Source of the DNA: Bacillota bacterium | Lineage (GTDB): Bacteria; Bacillota; Dethiobacteria; DTU022 | DNA length: 5,928 nt | Direction: 5' to 3' | NCBI GenBank assembly: GCA_012797095.1 | Contig: JAAZPS010000304.1 | Coordinates: 1-5,928 of the forward strand | Shown here: positions 1 through 5,718 of the stretch, piece after piece | Layout: every line of letters starts with the position of its first letter | How positions within the stretch are numbered: position 1 is the first letter of the stretch | Program-made: the position numbers and the translations under genes | The notes under the pieces: model-generated | What the model was told of the DNA's origin: nothing | What the model saw: only the letters and a program-made list of their open reading frames with translations | The model's database searches: none

Positions 1-398
1 ACCCCGGGGATGCTGTCCAGATCGCTTAAATATGGTTTCAGGTCGAGCAGGGGGCTGCCGTCCAGAGCATCGAGCCCCTGCACCAGCAGACGATTTTCTT
101 CCCTGCGGATCAGCCTGACCACATTGAAAGCGATCGGATTAGGCCTGACCGGCGAACGGCAGGCAAAGACGCCCCGCACCTTTCCGCGGTGGGGTGTTTT
201 TACCTGAAGCAGATCCCGCTCGGCACGGTGCAGCCAGTGAAGAACGATCAGATGAGTCGATCGCTCGATATCCTTGAGGCCGTCAACGAAGCGCTCGTAG
301 AGCTCCAGCTCCATCTGCTCTTCCGAATAACGGCCCTGGCGCGGCGCCTCCCCGGAATTTTTGTAAGGGCTGTGGATGATTCCGATAGGCTGCAGAAT
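1..398 (-). CDS. trmO: tRNA (N6-threonylcarbamoyladenosine(37)-N6)-methyltransferase TrmO (TsaA-like), 3' end outside window
   Basis: This is a TrmO/TsaA-fold (UPF0066) protein. The family uses S-adenosylmethionine to methylate t6A37 next to the anticodon of certain tRNAs, in the cytoplasm. About 132 residues are visible and the frame is open to the window edge, so probably only the last few residues of a single-domain form are missing. Counting the ATT at 398-396 as residue 1, family blocks appear in order: LQPIGIIHSPYK (2-13), APRQG (18-22), THLIVLHWLH (48-57), VFACRSPVRPNPIA (77-90) and GLDALDGSPLLDLKPY (108-123). These match the family closely; C80 replaces the more usual Thr and A90 the usual Gly. 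There is no ATG, GTG or TTG between the in-frame stop at 458-456 and the PIG motif. A purine-rich ribosome binding site (about 420-406) points to ATT at 398, or to ATC 401 or CTG 395. The first in-frame ATG (314) would delete conserved sequence. The family call is firm; the start is not. Confidence 0.9.
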   Translation of the reverse strand, partial: MLQPIGIIHSPYKNSGEAPRQGRYSEEQMELELYERFVDGLKDIERSTHLIVLHWLHRAERDLLQVKTPHRGKVRGVFACRSPVRPNPIAFNVVRLIRREENRLLVQGLDALDGSPLLDLKPYLSDLDSIPG

Positions 399-465
399 GA
401 TTTGGCTCCACCCCTTTCCTTGGCAGATGAAATGATCAGAAAAGGCAAAGGCAGTTCACGTTGCC

Positions 466-496
466 TGCTGCAACAATCCACTTTTGTGTTGCAGCA
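466..496. promoter_or_regulatory. Perfect inverted repeat over the trmO -10 box and transcription start: likely operator
   Basis: TGCTGCAACA (466-475) and TGTTGCAGCA (487-496) are perfect 10-bp inverted arms separated by 11 bp. The arm centres are 21 bp apart, about two helical turns. Each arm is itself a near palindrome around TGCA. One arm covers most of the trmO -10 box and the other lies in the first 20 or so transcribed bases. One arm lies upstream of the expected start, so the repeat would not form a hairpin in the transcript; a dimeric repressor site is the simpler reading. The cognate regulator is unknown. Confidence 0.5.
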
Positions 497-521
497 TAGC
501 ACCGTTTGGCCTCGCTGTCAA
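493..521 (-). promoter_or_regulatory. Sigma-70/SigA promoter of trmO
   Basis: Reading the minus strand, a perfect -35 box TTGACA (521-516) is followed by a 17-bp spacer and a -10 box TATGCT (498-493), which matches TATAAT at 4 of 6 positions. Transcription would start near 486, giving an untranslated leader of about 88 nt before the proposed trmO start. This is the best promoter in the 304-bp region between the two divergent genes. The overlapping inverted repeat is listed separately. Confidence 0.7.
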
Positions 522-646
522 TCAATAGAGAATCTTCATCTCACGGAAACTGTCTTTTCATCTTCCAGCGTTTATCACCTGAATGAGGCGGAGAACTCTT
601 CCGCTATCCGGTGCCATGTCAATGAATCCGAAGCGGTCGCGATCGC

Positions 647-675
647 TGGACTGGACTCTGCTGCAGGTTTATACT
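647..675 (+). promoter_or_regulatory. Possible promoter of the small membrane protein gene
   Basis: TGGACT (647-652, 4 of 6 matches to TTGACA) and TATACT (670-675, 5 of 6 matches to TATAAT) are spaced by 17 bp. The predicted start near 682 leaves only about 20 nt before the ATG at 703. It also falls just ahead of an in-frame GTG at 685, making that codon nearly leaderless. The -35 box is weak, so this is a moderate call. Apart from this, the trmO promoter and the inverted repeat, the 399-702 interval shows nothing else recognisable. Confidence 0.4.
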
Positions 676-702
676 GAAGGAAAAGTGATTAAAGCGGGGG
701 TG

Positions 703-1164
703 ATGGTGATCCGGAGCGTTCTGCGCAGGGTTGTACCGTTTTGGGGGGCGCATCTAATTTTTCTGTTTCTGGGGATTATCGTAGCAGCAGTTCCCGCATT
801 CCTTTCCGATCAGCCCGATATTGACGTGCCGGTCAGCGCAGCTCTGTCTGTCATCTATTTCGTTGTTTTTGTAGCGATGGCCCGCCGGAGAGTGAACGGT
901 CCGGTCAACGGTTTGCTCTGCGGATCGGTGACCGTGCTGCCGATGCTGCTGTTAAGCGTCCTGGCTGCTCTGTATGGTTACCTAAATCCGGCCGATTCAA
1001 TCGGCTCTGTTCTGTTGAGCTTTCCGGTGATTTTGCCTTTCCTGCCCTGGGTGAACAGGATTCATCCGGCCGTCCCGATCTATTCGATGCGATTTATCGT
1101 TACCCTGATTCCCTGGGCGGCGATAGTAAGCGGCAGCTTTTTCAACCGGTCTAAAACGGGGTGA
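703..1164 (+). CDS. Small multi-pass membrane protein of unknown function
   Basis: I do not recognise this family. From ATG 703 the product has 153 residues and is almost entirely hydrophobic. Likely membrane segments lie at about 13-34, 44-61, 68-93, 100-117 and 129-147, with a basic loop (RRR, 61-63) after the second and a basic tail. No enzyme motif or signal-peptidase site is apparent. The start is uncertain. ATG 703 follows a G-rich run (696-700) but very closely. GTG 685 follows AAGGA (677-681) even more closely and would add six residues. The frame is open back to 583, but that extension is hydrophilic and lacks a ribosome binding site. The gene stands alone, divergent from trmO. Its length, hydrophobic pattern and plausible promoter suggest it is real. 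It could be an integral membrane accessory or immunity-like protein, but nothing seen supports a specific role. Confidence 0.6.
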   Translation: MVIRSVLRRVVPFWGAHLIFLFLGIIVAAVPAFLSDQPDIDVPVSAALSVIYFVVFVAMARRRVNGPVNGLLCGSVTVLPMLLLSVLAALYGYLNPADSIGSVLLSFPVILPFLPWVNRIHPAVPIYSMRFIVTLIPWAAIVSGSFFNRSKTG

Positions 1165-1477
1165 ACAAAGCGGCAGTGAAGTAGCCCCTGCCGGGTGCGA
1201 CTGCCCAGGCATTACAAAGAAGGACCGGGCAGGCCCGGTCCCTGCAAAAATCCCGTTCTGATGTCATCTTTTGTATCACTGTACCAGTGTCAACAATGTT
1301 CGCGAGGGGTATGGCCAGTTAGAATATGGTGAACAAACCCAGGCCGGGTAAGGCGCAGCGGAAAAATAGTGGCGGAATAGTCAGCGGAGGTTTTGTTCTC
1401 AGAACAGCGGCTGGTATGCAACCGTTGGTTGCTGAAGTTCCATCATTCGAAGGTAGTGTGCAACCGGGCCTGGAAGC
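1165..1477. other. Gene-poor intergenic stretch with hairpins and a possible transposase remnant
   Basis: No convincing intact gene lies here. The stretch contains the GC-rich hairpin at 1222-1241 and a 6-bp inverted repeat GCAACC/GGTTGC at 1418-1432. A copy of TGCAACCG at 1417-1424 recurs at 1459-1466, 42 bp away. In the plus frame through 1283-1351 the translation reads VREGYGQLEYGEQTQAG and then a stop; further on, the same frame reads WRNSQRRF (about 1367-1390). These recall the PYGKQAQVDFGEY..MRNS stretch of some IS21-type IstA transposases, but stops interrupt the frame and the match is weak. An open frame from 1326 to 1682 has no coding look and runs through the regulator gene in the wrong frame. 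Confidence 0.35.
1222..1241. terminator. GC-rich hairpin downstream of the membrane protein gene
   Basis: GGACCGGGC (1222-1230) and GCCCGGTCC (1233-1241) form a perfect 9-bp stem, realistically 8 bp with a 4-nt loop, 57 nt after the stop codon at 1164. On the plus strand it is followed by CTGCAAAAATC and lacks a T-run. On the minus strand it is followed by TTCTTTGT, so the better intrinsic-terminator signature points leftward. An upstream segment, CCTGCCGGGT (1187-1196), can pair with ACCGGGCAGG (1224-1233) at 9 of 10 positions and would compete with the hairpin. Confidence 0.4.
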
Positions 1478-1497
1478 TATAATAGGGGAAAAGGAGG
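1478..1497 (+). promoter_or_regulatory. -10 box and strong ribosome binding site of the broken XRE regulator
   Basis: A perfect TATAAT (1478-1483) lies just upstream of AAGGAGG (1491-1497), which is 10 nt ahead of the ATG at 1508. No good -35 hexamer is visible at 16-19 bp spacing; the candidate at 1454-1459 is TAGTGT. The promoter may therefore depend on an activator or have decayed. A start near 1490 would place the ribosome binding site at the very 5' end of the mRNA. Confidence 0.5.
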
Positions 1498-1507
1498 GGG
1501 CCCGATC

Positions 1508-2145
1508 ATGCCTCTGGGTGAAAAAATACAGGAGCTTCGAAGGAAAAACGGAATGTCCCAGGAGCAGTTGGCGATCAGCTAGGCGTCACCCGGCAGTCAG
1601 TTTCAAAATGGGAATTGGGCGACTCCATTCCCGATGTCGAAAGGTTGAAGGCAATAAGCAGGTTGTTTGGCCGATCCACTGACGAATTGCTGGACAACGA
1701 AAGGGTCGGGGCGTCCGTCGGCGAAGGGGGCTGCGTCAATATTGCTGCAAACAGGCTCTTTGGCGATTCCTGCTCTACCCCACAGGCAGGCAATTCCAGC
1801 GTATCTCTGAACCGGGTCGAGCGGTTGATCAAAAAAAAGGGGTACAAGTTTGGCTATCTGCTTATCGGATGGGGCCTCGTCGTATTGCTCATCTTTGCTG
1901 GGTTTGCCTATATATTTCAGGGACACCTGAATGCGGCAAGGGGTTTGGCGGAAGGTTTTGAAGATATGATGCCGGGCTTTAATTTGAAGCTGAACCCTGA
2001 AACGAAAGGGCTCAGTCCTTATGATAACGCCCTTCGGTTAATGTCCTTAGCTCCCTACCTGATATTGATCGTTCCGGTAGCGATGATCATCCTGGGTGTT
2101 GTCATCGTCGCCAAGGGAAAAAAATATGGCGAGGGCATTGAATAG
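1508..2145 (+). pseudogene. XRE-family helix-turn-helix regulator with two membrane segments, frameshifted
   Basis: From ATG 1508 the frame reads MPLGEKIQELRRKNGMSQEQLA and meets TAG at 1580-1582 after 24 residues. Adding one G at about 1573 (GCG ATC becomes GCG GAT C) restores DQLGVTRQSVSKWELGDS and an open frame to the stop at 2143-2145, 212 residues in all. The restored protein has an XRE/Cro-C1 DNA-binding domain (about 5-62) with its recognition helix near T28-W35 and the usual IPDVERLKAISRLF and STDELL blocks. A linker follows, then membrane segments at about 114-137 and 182-203 and a basic tail. Such proteins are usually membrane-tethered repressors. As it stands the gene gives only a 24-residue peptide. 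A start inside the second frame (TTG 1615) would lose the recognition helix. The cause is either a real one-base deletion or a sequencing error; no slippery heptamer for programmed shifting is seen at the site. Confidence 0.8.
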
Positions 2146-2191
2146 GTTTTTACATCATCAAGCCGTTAACAGATGGAGGGAAACAGGAAGG

Positions 2192-2218
2192 GTTTGGGCG
2201 GGGGTAACCCGCCCAAAC
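2192..2218. terminator. Strong hairpin between convergent genes, likely bidirectional terminator
   Basis: GTTTGGGCGGG (2192-2202) pairs perfectly with CCCGCCCAAAC (2208-2218): an 11-bp stem with a 5-nt GGTAA loop. It lies 46 nt beyond the XRE pseudogene stop and 63 nt beyond the permease stop on the other strand. On the plus strand it is followed by AGCATTTATTC, and on the minus strand by CCTTCCTGTTTCCC. Neither is a perfect T-run, but position and stem strength fit a shared terminator. Confidence 0.6.
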
Positions 2219-2230
2219 AGCATTTATTCG

Positions 2231-2284
2231 TGAGTCAAAGTCACCGTCCCCTTGACTCATAAAAGTCACCGTCCCCTTGACTCA
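2231..2284 (-). repeat. Left inverted-repeat block: full palindromic unit plus partial unit
   Basis: Read outward from the transporter (minus strand), the block has a 24-nt partial unit (2284-2261), one intervening base (2260), and a full 29-bp unit (2259-2231). The full unit has arms TGAGTCAA and TTGACTCA around a 13-nt core GGGGACGGTGACT. The partial unit has the left arm and core but lacks the right arm. The first three bases of the block (2284-2282, TGA) are the stop codon of the ABC permease. The full unit is an exact inverted copy of 5690-5718, and the whole block matches 5669-5718 with few differences. The unit can fold on its arms or alternatively through AGTCA/TGACT inside it. Confidence 0.85.
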
Positions 2285-4891
2285 TAGATTTTCCTCTTTC
2301 AATGCATCGATGATATTATCGCGCTTCAGGCTGGAGCTGGCATGGAGCATGGTCATGAAGACGATGACGAAGACGCCGGCGATGCAGATGAAGATCTCCT
2401 TCCAGGGGAGGAAGAAAGCGAACTGAAGCATGTTTCCGAAGCCGTGGTGCAGCCACAGGGCGATCAAAACGCTCACCGGGAGGCCGTAGAGCAGGGCATT
2501 CATCCCGTAGAAAATGCTCTCGTAATTGATCATCTTGTTGAAGCCCCCCGGGGTCAGCCCCACCGATTTGAGCATGGCGAATTCGCGGCGGCGCAGGGCC
2601 ACATTGGTGCTGATCGTGTTGAAGATATTGGTTACCCCGATGAGGGTGATCAGGGTGATGAAGCCGTAGAGGAAGATGCCGATCACCGTTTTGGTGCGGG
2701 CCATCTCCTGCAGCTCGGCACTGATGTCATGAACGTAGGTGTGGCCTTGCCCGGTGCTTTCGCAGATCGCGCGAATCTGTTCGGCCAGGCCGGTATTTCC
2801 ATCGGTGATCAGGTAGAGCTGCAGGGTGTCGCGAGCGCTATCTCCACCGTTGCCCTCATCTCTCAGCAATGTTCTGGCGGCTTCAAAGGAATTTTCGGAG
2901 AGGAGCAGATAGCTGTAGCCGATATCGGCGGGTTGAACCCCCAGCGGATAGCTGTCGGTGACGGCGCCGATCTCTATGGTCAGAGCTGCTTTGGAACCGC
3001 CCTGATCATAAACCAGCCCCGCCAGGGCTAATTTATCGCCCGCCTTCAGCTGCAGCGGAGCGAACTCGGCCAGCTTTTTCGTTTCACGAGTGATCGTTTT
3101 ATTGATCAATATTCCCCGGAGCTCTTCGGCACCATTGAAAGCGACCGCATCGAGATTGTTTTCAGCGGTGTAGTTATTGAACTCCTCCTCCCCCAGTGCC
3201 AGCAGGTGAAAGTAGTAGCGGTAGCGCCCAGCTTCATCGGCGGGGAGCCGATTCTGATCCAGGAAATTTTTCTGGAAAAAAGAGCTGAAGCGGGCTCTCC
3301 CCTGGCATGATTCCGTGGAGATCTCCCTGATCAGGGCGTGCTTTTCCACCCCGTCAAGTGAGACCACCTGCTCGCACAATCCCTTCTGCTCCTCGGGCGT
3401 AAGGTCCATCACCATGACCGCAATATCGAAAGTTGATTCCTGATAAAAAAGGTCGGCGCCGGTGAACATATAATTGATCAAGGTGGAGAAGGAGACAAAG
3501 AGCACGATGCTGATGAAAAGCGAGAAGACGGTGGCGCGGTAGCGGCGGCGGTTGCGCTTCAGGTTTTTCAAGGCCAGCTCCCCCTCGATGCCGAAAAGGA
3601 AACGGGTCAGGCGGGAGGTCTTTACCGTCTTTCCCTTGATCTTGATATCGGCACTCTGCCGGATTGCCTCGATGGGCGAGGTAGCGGCAGCCCGGTTGGC
3701 CGGCACGTAGGCCGAGATGAGGATGATCAGTCCGACAAAGAGCACCGTAAGCGGGATCAGAAGCGGGGAGATCACCAGGCGCAGGGGTATATCCTGCTCG
3801 AACATCAGGCCTGCCATCAGCCGGTTCACGATGGAAAGAGTCACGCCGATGCCGCCGATGCCCGCGAGTATCCCCAACGGTATGCCGATAAGACCCAGGA
3901 AGGCGCCTTCGGAGAATACGGTGCGCCGGATCTGCCCGGGTGTGGCTCCGGTGCTGGCCAGCAGGCCGAACTGTTTTTTGCGCTCACTCACCGAGATGGC
4001 GAAAGCGCTGTAGATCACCGTCACCGAGCCCACGGCAATGAGCAGGATGACGATGCCTGCGACGGTGTTGAGCATGGCCACGGCCCTTTCGTTCTTGGTG
4101 ATGCCCAGATACTGCAGCAGCTCACGGTTGTAGCTGTATTCCAGATCTCCGGCGGCGGCCATCTCCGGCACCCGGTCGTAGAGCTGGCGCAAATTCTTTC
4201 CCAGGATGGAGATATTGACTGTCTCATCTTTGCCCAGTGCGTCAGGGTCCAGGTAAGCGATAGCGGTAAATCCAGGGTTGCCGGTGAATCTTTCAAAATG
4301 CGGTTTATCGATATAGCCGCTGATGGTATAGGCTCTCGTGGCGGTGCTCACGAACTGCTCCGTTTCATCGAAGGGCATAGCCTCGACGATCTCTTCACCC
4401 TCGGGATCATGCCGTTCACCCAGTTCAAAGGTGATCGTCTCGCCGATACGGTAGGATCTTCCGCCGCTTGTGATTGCCTCCTCGGAGAGCAGGATCTCGC
4501 CTGCTTTCTCGGGGTAACGGCCCCTGGTGAGCTTGATCGGCATATGCCGCAGGGCGGCGGCATCATATTCCTTGATGAAAAAGTAGGGCCGGTACTTGTT
4601 CGTGGATTGATCGAAACGGGCGAAACCCAGGTTGCGGCTGAACATCGCTGTTTCGGTGTAGACGTGATCGGTGATGTACTTGCTCTGCTCCAGAGCGACG
4701 TCGCGGAAGGTGGCATGGAAATTTCCGTCTGTCTGCTTTGCTCTCTGCACAAAAAGGTCCTGGAAACTGACGGCGATGGAGATGGTGGCGCAGATCATCG
4801 CCGCCGAGAGGATGATCCCGATGATCGTGACGATGGTGCGCTTGCGGTTCAGTTTCAGGTTGCGCCGGGTGAGGGTGCTTAAAATGTTCAC
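2282..4891 (-). CDS. ABC transporter permease with two FtsX-like domains (MacB/LolC-type topology)
   Basis: This 869-residue inner-membrane protein is the permease partner of the ATPase upstream. Its topology is duplicated. TM1 (about 19-43) is followed by an extracellular domain (about 45-270). TM2-4 (about 276-299, 327-353, 374-396) form the first FtsX domain. TM5 (about 452-474) is followed by a second extracellular domain (about 480-733), and TM6-8 (about 736-760, 796-814, 828-851) form the second FtsX domain. Both halves carry the FtsX cytoplasmic helix that contacts the ATPase: SERKKQFGLLASTGATPGQ (302-320) and ALRRREFAMLKSVGLTPGG (765-783). The first half ends in AAATSPIEAIR, the second in IIDALKEENL. 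Two large external domains and eight segments differ from the ten-segment, one-domain BceB type. In this family such permeases drive mechanotransmission, peptide or antibiotic efflux, or lipoprotein handling; the substrate here is unknown. The start is GTG at 4891-4889, overlapping the ATPase stop as GTGA, with a strong ribosome binding site inside the ATPase gene. The TGA stop lies inside a repeat. Confidence 0.93.
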   Translation of the reverse strand: MNILSTLTRRNLKLNRKRTIVTIIGIILSAAMICATISIAVSFQDLFVQRAKQTDGNFHATFRDVALEQSKYITDHVYTETAMFSRNLGFARFDQSTNKYRPYFFIKEYDAAALRHMPIKLTRGRYPEKAGEILLSEEAITSGGRSYRIGETITFELGERHDPEGEEIVEAMPFDETEQFVSTATRAYTISGYIDKPHFERFTGNPGFTAIAYLDPDALGKDETVNISILGKNLRQLYDRVPEMAAAGDLEYSYNRELLQYLGITKNERAVAMLNTVAGIVILLIAVGSVTVIYSAFAISVSERKKQFGLLASTGATPGQIRRTVFSEGAFLGLIGIPLGILAGIGGIGVTLSIVNRLMAGLMFEQDIPLRLVISPLLIPLTVLFVGLIILISAYVPANRAAATSPIEAIRQSADIKIKGKTVKTSRLTRFLFGIEGELALKNLKRNRRRYRATVFSLFISIVLFVSFSTLINYMFTGADLFYQESTFDIAVMVMDLTPEEQKGLCEQVVSLDGVEKHALIREISTESCQGRARFSSFFQKNFLDQNRLPADEAGRYRYYFHLLALGEEEFNNYTAENNLDAVAFNGAEELRGILINKTITRETKKLAEFAPLQLKAGDKLALAGLVYDQGGSKAALTIEIGAVTDSYPLGVQPADIGYSYLLLSENSFEAARTLLRDEGNGGDSARDTLQLYLITDGNTGLAEQIRAICESTGQGHTYVHDISAELQEMARTKTVIGIFLYGFITLITLIGVTNIFNTISTNVALRRREFAMLKSVGLTPGGFNKMINYESIFYGMNALLYGLPVSVLIALWLHHGFGNMLQFAFFLPWKEIFICIAGVFVIVFMTMLHASSSLKRDNIIDALKEENL

Positions 4892-5571
4892 GGACGGATC
4901 ACCTCATCCTTGACGATGCGCCCGTCGGCCAGGGTGATCATGCGGTCGGCCTGCAGGGCGATCTCGTGTGAATGGGTCACCAGGAGCAGAGTCTGGTGGT
5001 AACGCCGGTTGGAGAGCTTGAGCAGCTCGACGATCTCCTGCGAATTCTTGCTGTCCAGGTTGCCCGTGGGCTCGTCGGCCAGGACCAGGGCGGGGCGGTT
5101 GATCAGGGCGCGGCCGATGGAGACCCGCTGCTGCTCGCCGCCGGAGAGCTCGTTGGGCAGGTGGGCGGCCCTACCCGCCAGATTGAGGGTTTCCAGGAGC
5201 TCGCTCAAGAATTGGGGGTCCAGCTTTCTCCCGTCAAGCAGCAGCGGCAGGGTTATATTTTCCTCCACACTGAGGATCGGCAGCAGATTGTAGAACTGGT
5301 AGATCAGCCCCACCTGGCGGCGTCTGAATATGGCCAGTTTGGTTTCATCAAGGCTGTATATCTCTGTTTCTTCAACGAATACCTTGCCCGAGGTGGGGCG
5401 GTCCACACCCCCGAGCATATGCAGCAGGGTTGATTTGCCCGAGCCGGAGGCACCGATGATGGCCACGAATTCACCTTTTTTCACGCTGAAGCTGACGCCG
5501 TCAACAGCTTTGACCTGCATGGCGCCGCTTCCGTAAACCTTGGATAGATTCTCCACCCTTAAAATTTCCAT
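4888..5571 (-). CDS. ABC transporter ATP-binding protein (MacB/LolD/FtsE-like)
   Basis: This 227-residue ATPase powers the FtsX-type permease encoded directly downstream and acts at the cytoplasmic face of the membrane as a dimer. All ABC motifs are present: Walker A GASGSGKST (40-48), Q-loop Q92 in YQFYNLLP, signature LSGGEQQR (142-149), Walker B ALVLADEP (161-168, catalytic E167), D-loop NLDS (171-174) and switch H200. The length and the PTGNLDS block are typical of the LolD/MacB/BceA class, which pairs with FtsX permeases. ATG 5571 is preceded at 8 nt by AAGGAG (5585-5580). Its stop overlaps the permease GTG by four bases, so the two form one operon. A probable sensor kinase gene ends 312 bp upstream on the same strand, the usual company of resistance or stress-responsive transporters. 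The biochemical class is certain; the substrate is not visible. Confidence 0.96.
   Translation of the reverse strand: MEILRVENLSKVYGSGAMQVKAVDGVSFSVKKGEFVAIIGASGSGKSTLLHMLGGVDRPTSGKVFVEETEIYSLDETKLAIFRRRQVGLIYQFYNLLPILSVEENITLPLLLDGRKLDPQFLSELLETLNLAGRAAHLPNELSGGEQQRVSIGRALINRPALVLADEPTGNLDSKNSQEIVELLKLSNRRYHQTLLLVTHSHEIALQADRMITLADGRIVKDEVIRP
4897..4905 (-). promoter_or_regulatory. Ribosome binding site that fixes the permease GTG start
   Basis: On the minus strand GAGGTGATC (4905-4897), an extended complement of the 16S rRNA 3' end, lies 5 nt before GTG 4891. It sits within the last codons of the ATPase gene. Together with the GTGA overlap it supports translational coupling and the GTG start, although GTG is a weaker codon. 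Confidence 0.75.
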
Positions 5572-5601
5572 TCAAATGGCTCCTTCCTTTCAGATAGCTT
5601 C

Positions 5602-5607
5602 ACTATA
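5602..5607 (-). promoter_or_regulatory. -10 box of the ABC operon promoter
   Basis: TATAGT (5607-5602) matches the -10 consensus at 5 of 6 positions and lies 30 bp before the ATG at 5571. The expected -35 position (5630-5625) reads ACCGCA, which is not a -35 box. Promoters of this form usually need an activator, and the GTCAC box array covers exactly that position. Confidence 0.5.
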
Positions 5608-5617
5608 CCAGCTCGAA

Positions 5618-5657
5618 GTGACTCTGCGGTGACAATTACGGTGACAATCCAGTCACC
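5618..5657 (-). promoter_or_regulatory. Phased GTCAC box array: candidate response-regulator binding site
   Basis: Seen on the plus strand, GTGAC occurs at 5618-5622, 5629-5633 and 5641-5645, with an inverted GTCAC at 5652-5656, so steps are 11, 12 and 11 bp. The middle two belong to an exact 10-bp direct repeat CGGTGACAAT (5627-5636 and 5639-5648). The last two form the inverted repeat GGTGAC-N6-GTCACC (5640-5657). The boxes lie on one face of the helix from the promoter spacer across the missing -35 box and upstream. This is the arrangement expected for an OmpR-family activator. The link to the upstream kinase is inference. Confidence 0.45.
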
Positions 5658-5668
5658 CGAGTTCAGGC

Positions 5669-5718
5669 TAAGTCAAGGGACGGTGACTTTGAGTCAAGGG
5701 GACGGTGACTTTGACTCA
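5669..5718 (+). repeat. Right inverted-repeat block: partial plus full palindromic unit
   Basis: Read outward from the transporter (plus strand), a partial unit (5669-5690, starting TAAGTC, with GGGAC in place of GGGGAC) runs directly into a full 29-bp unit (5690-5718). The full unit is identical to the inverted left copy at 2231-2259. The order operon, partial unit, full unit is the same on both sides. Compared with the left block it differs by one substitution, one missing G and three missing bases at the junction. On the minus strand the full unit is immediately preceded by GTAG (5722-5719), as REP palindromes often are. Confidence 0.85.

Noticed and set aside
639..646. GCGATCGC octamer (HIP1-like)
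   Set aside because: Only one occurrence was noticed; without repetition it is just a short palindrome in a GC-rich context.
189..677. Plus-strand open frame of 162 codons across the trmO promoter
   Set aside because: It overlaps trmO antisense and then crosses its promoter; no ribosome binding site and no recognisable protein.
1565..1582. Programmed -1 frameshifting in the XRE gene
   Set aside because: No slippery X XXY YYZ heptamer occurs at the shift point. The A-run at 1521-1526 is about 50 nt upstream, and XRE regulators are not known to use frameshifting.
1326..1682. Plus-strand open frame of 118 codons
   Set aside because: It runs through the XRE regulator in the wrong frame and has no coding character or ribosome binding site.
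2342..3031. Long plus-strand open frame of 229 codons, and similar ones at 4298-4882 and 4972-5433
   Set aside because: They lie opposite the permease and ATPase genes, whose domains are unmistakable, and their products are low-complexity shadows without family features.
2282..4891. BceB-type bacitracin-sensing permease
   Set aside because: The two large external domains and eight membrane segments do not match the ten-segment, single-external-domain BceB layout, so no bacitracin role is assigned.
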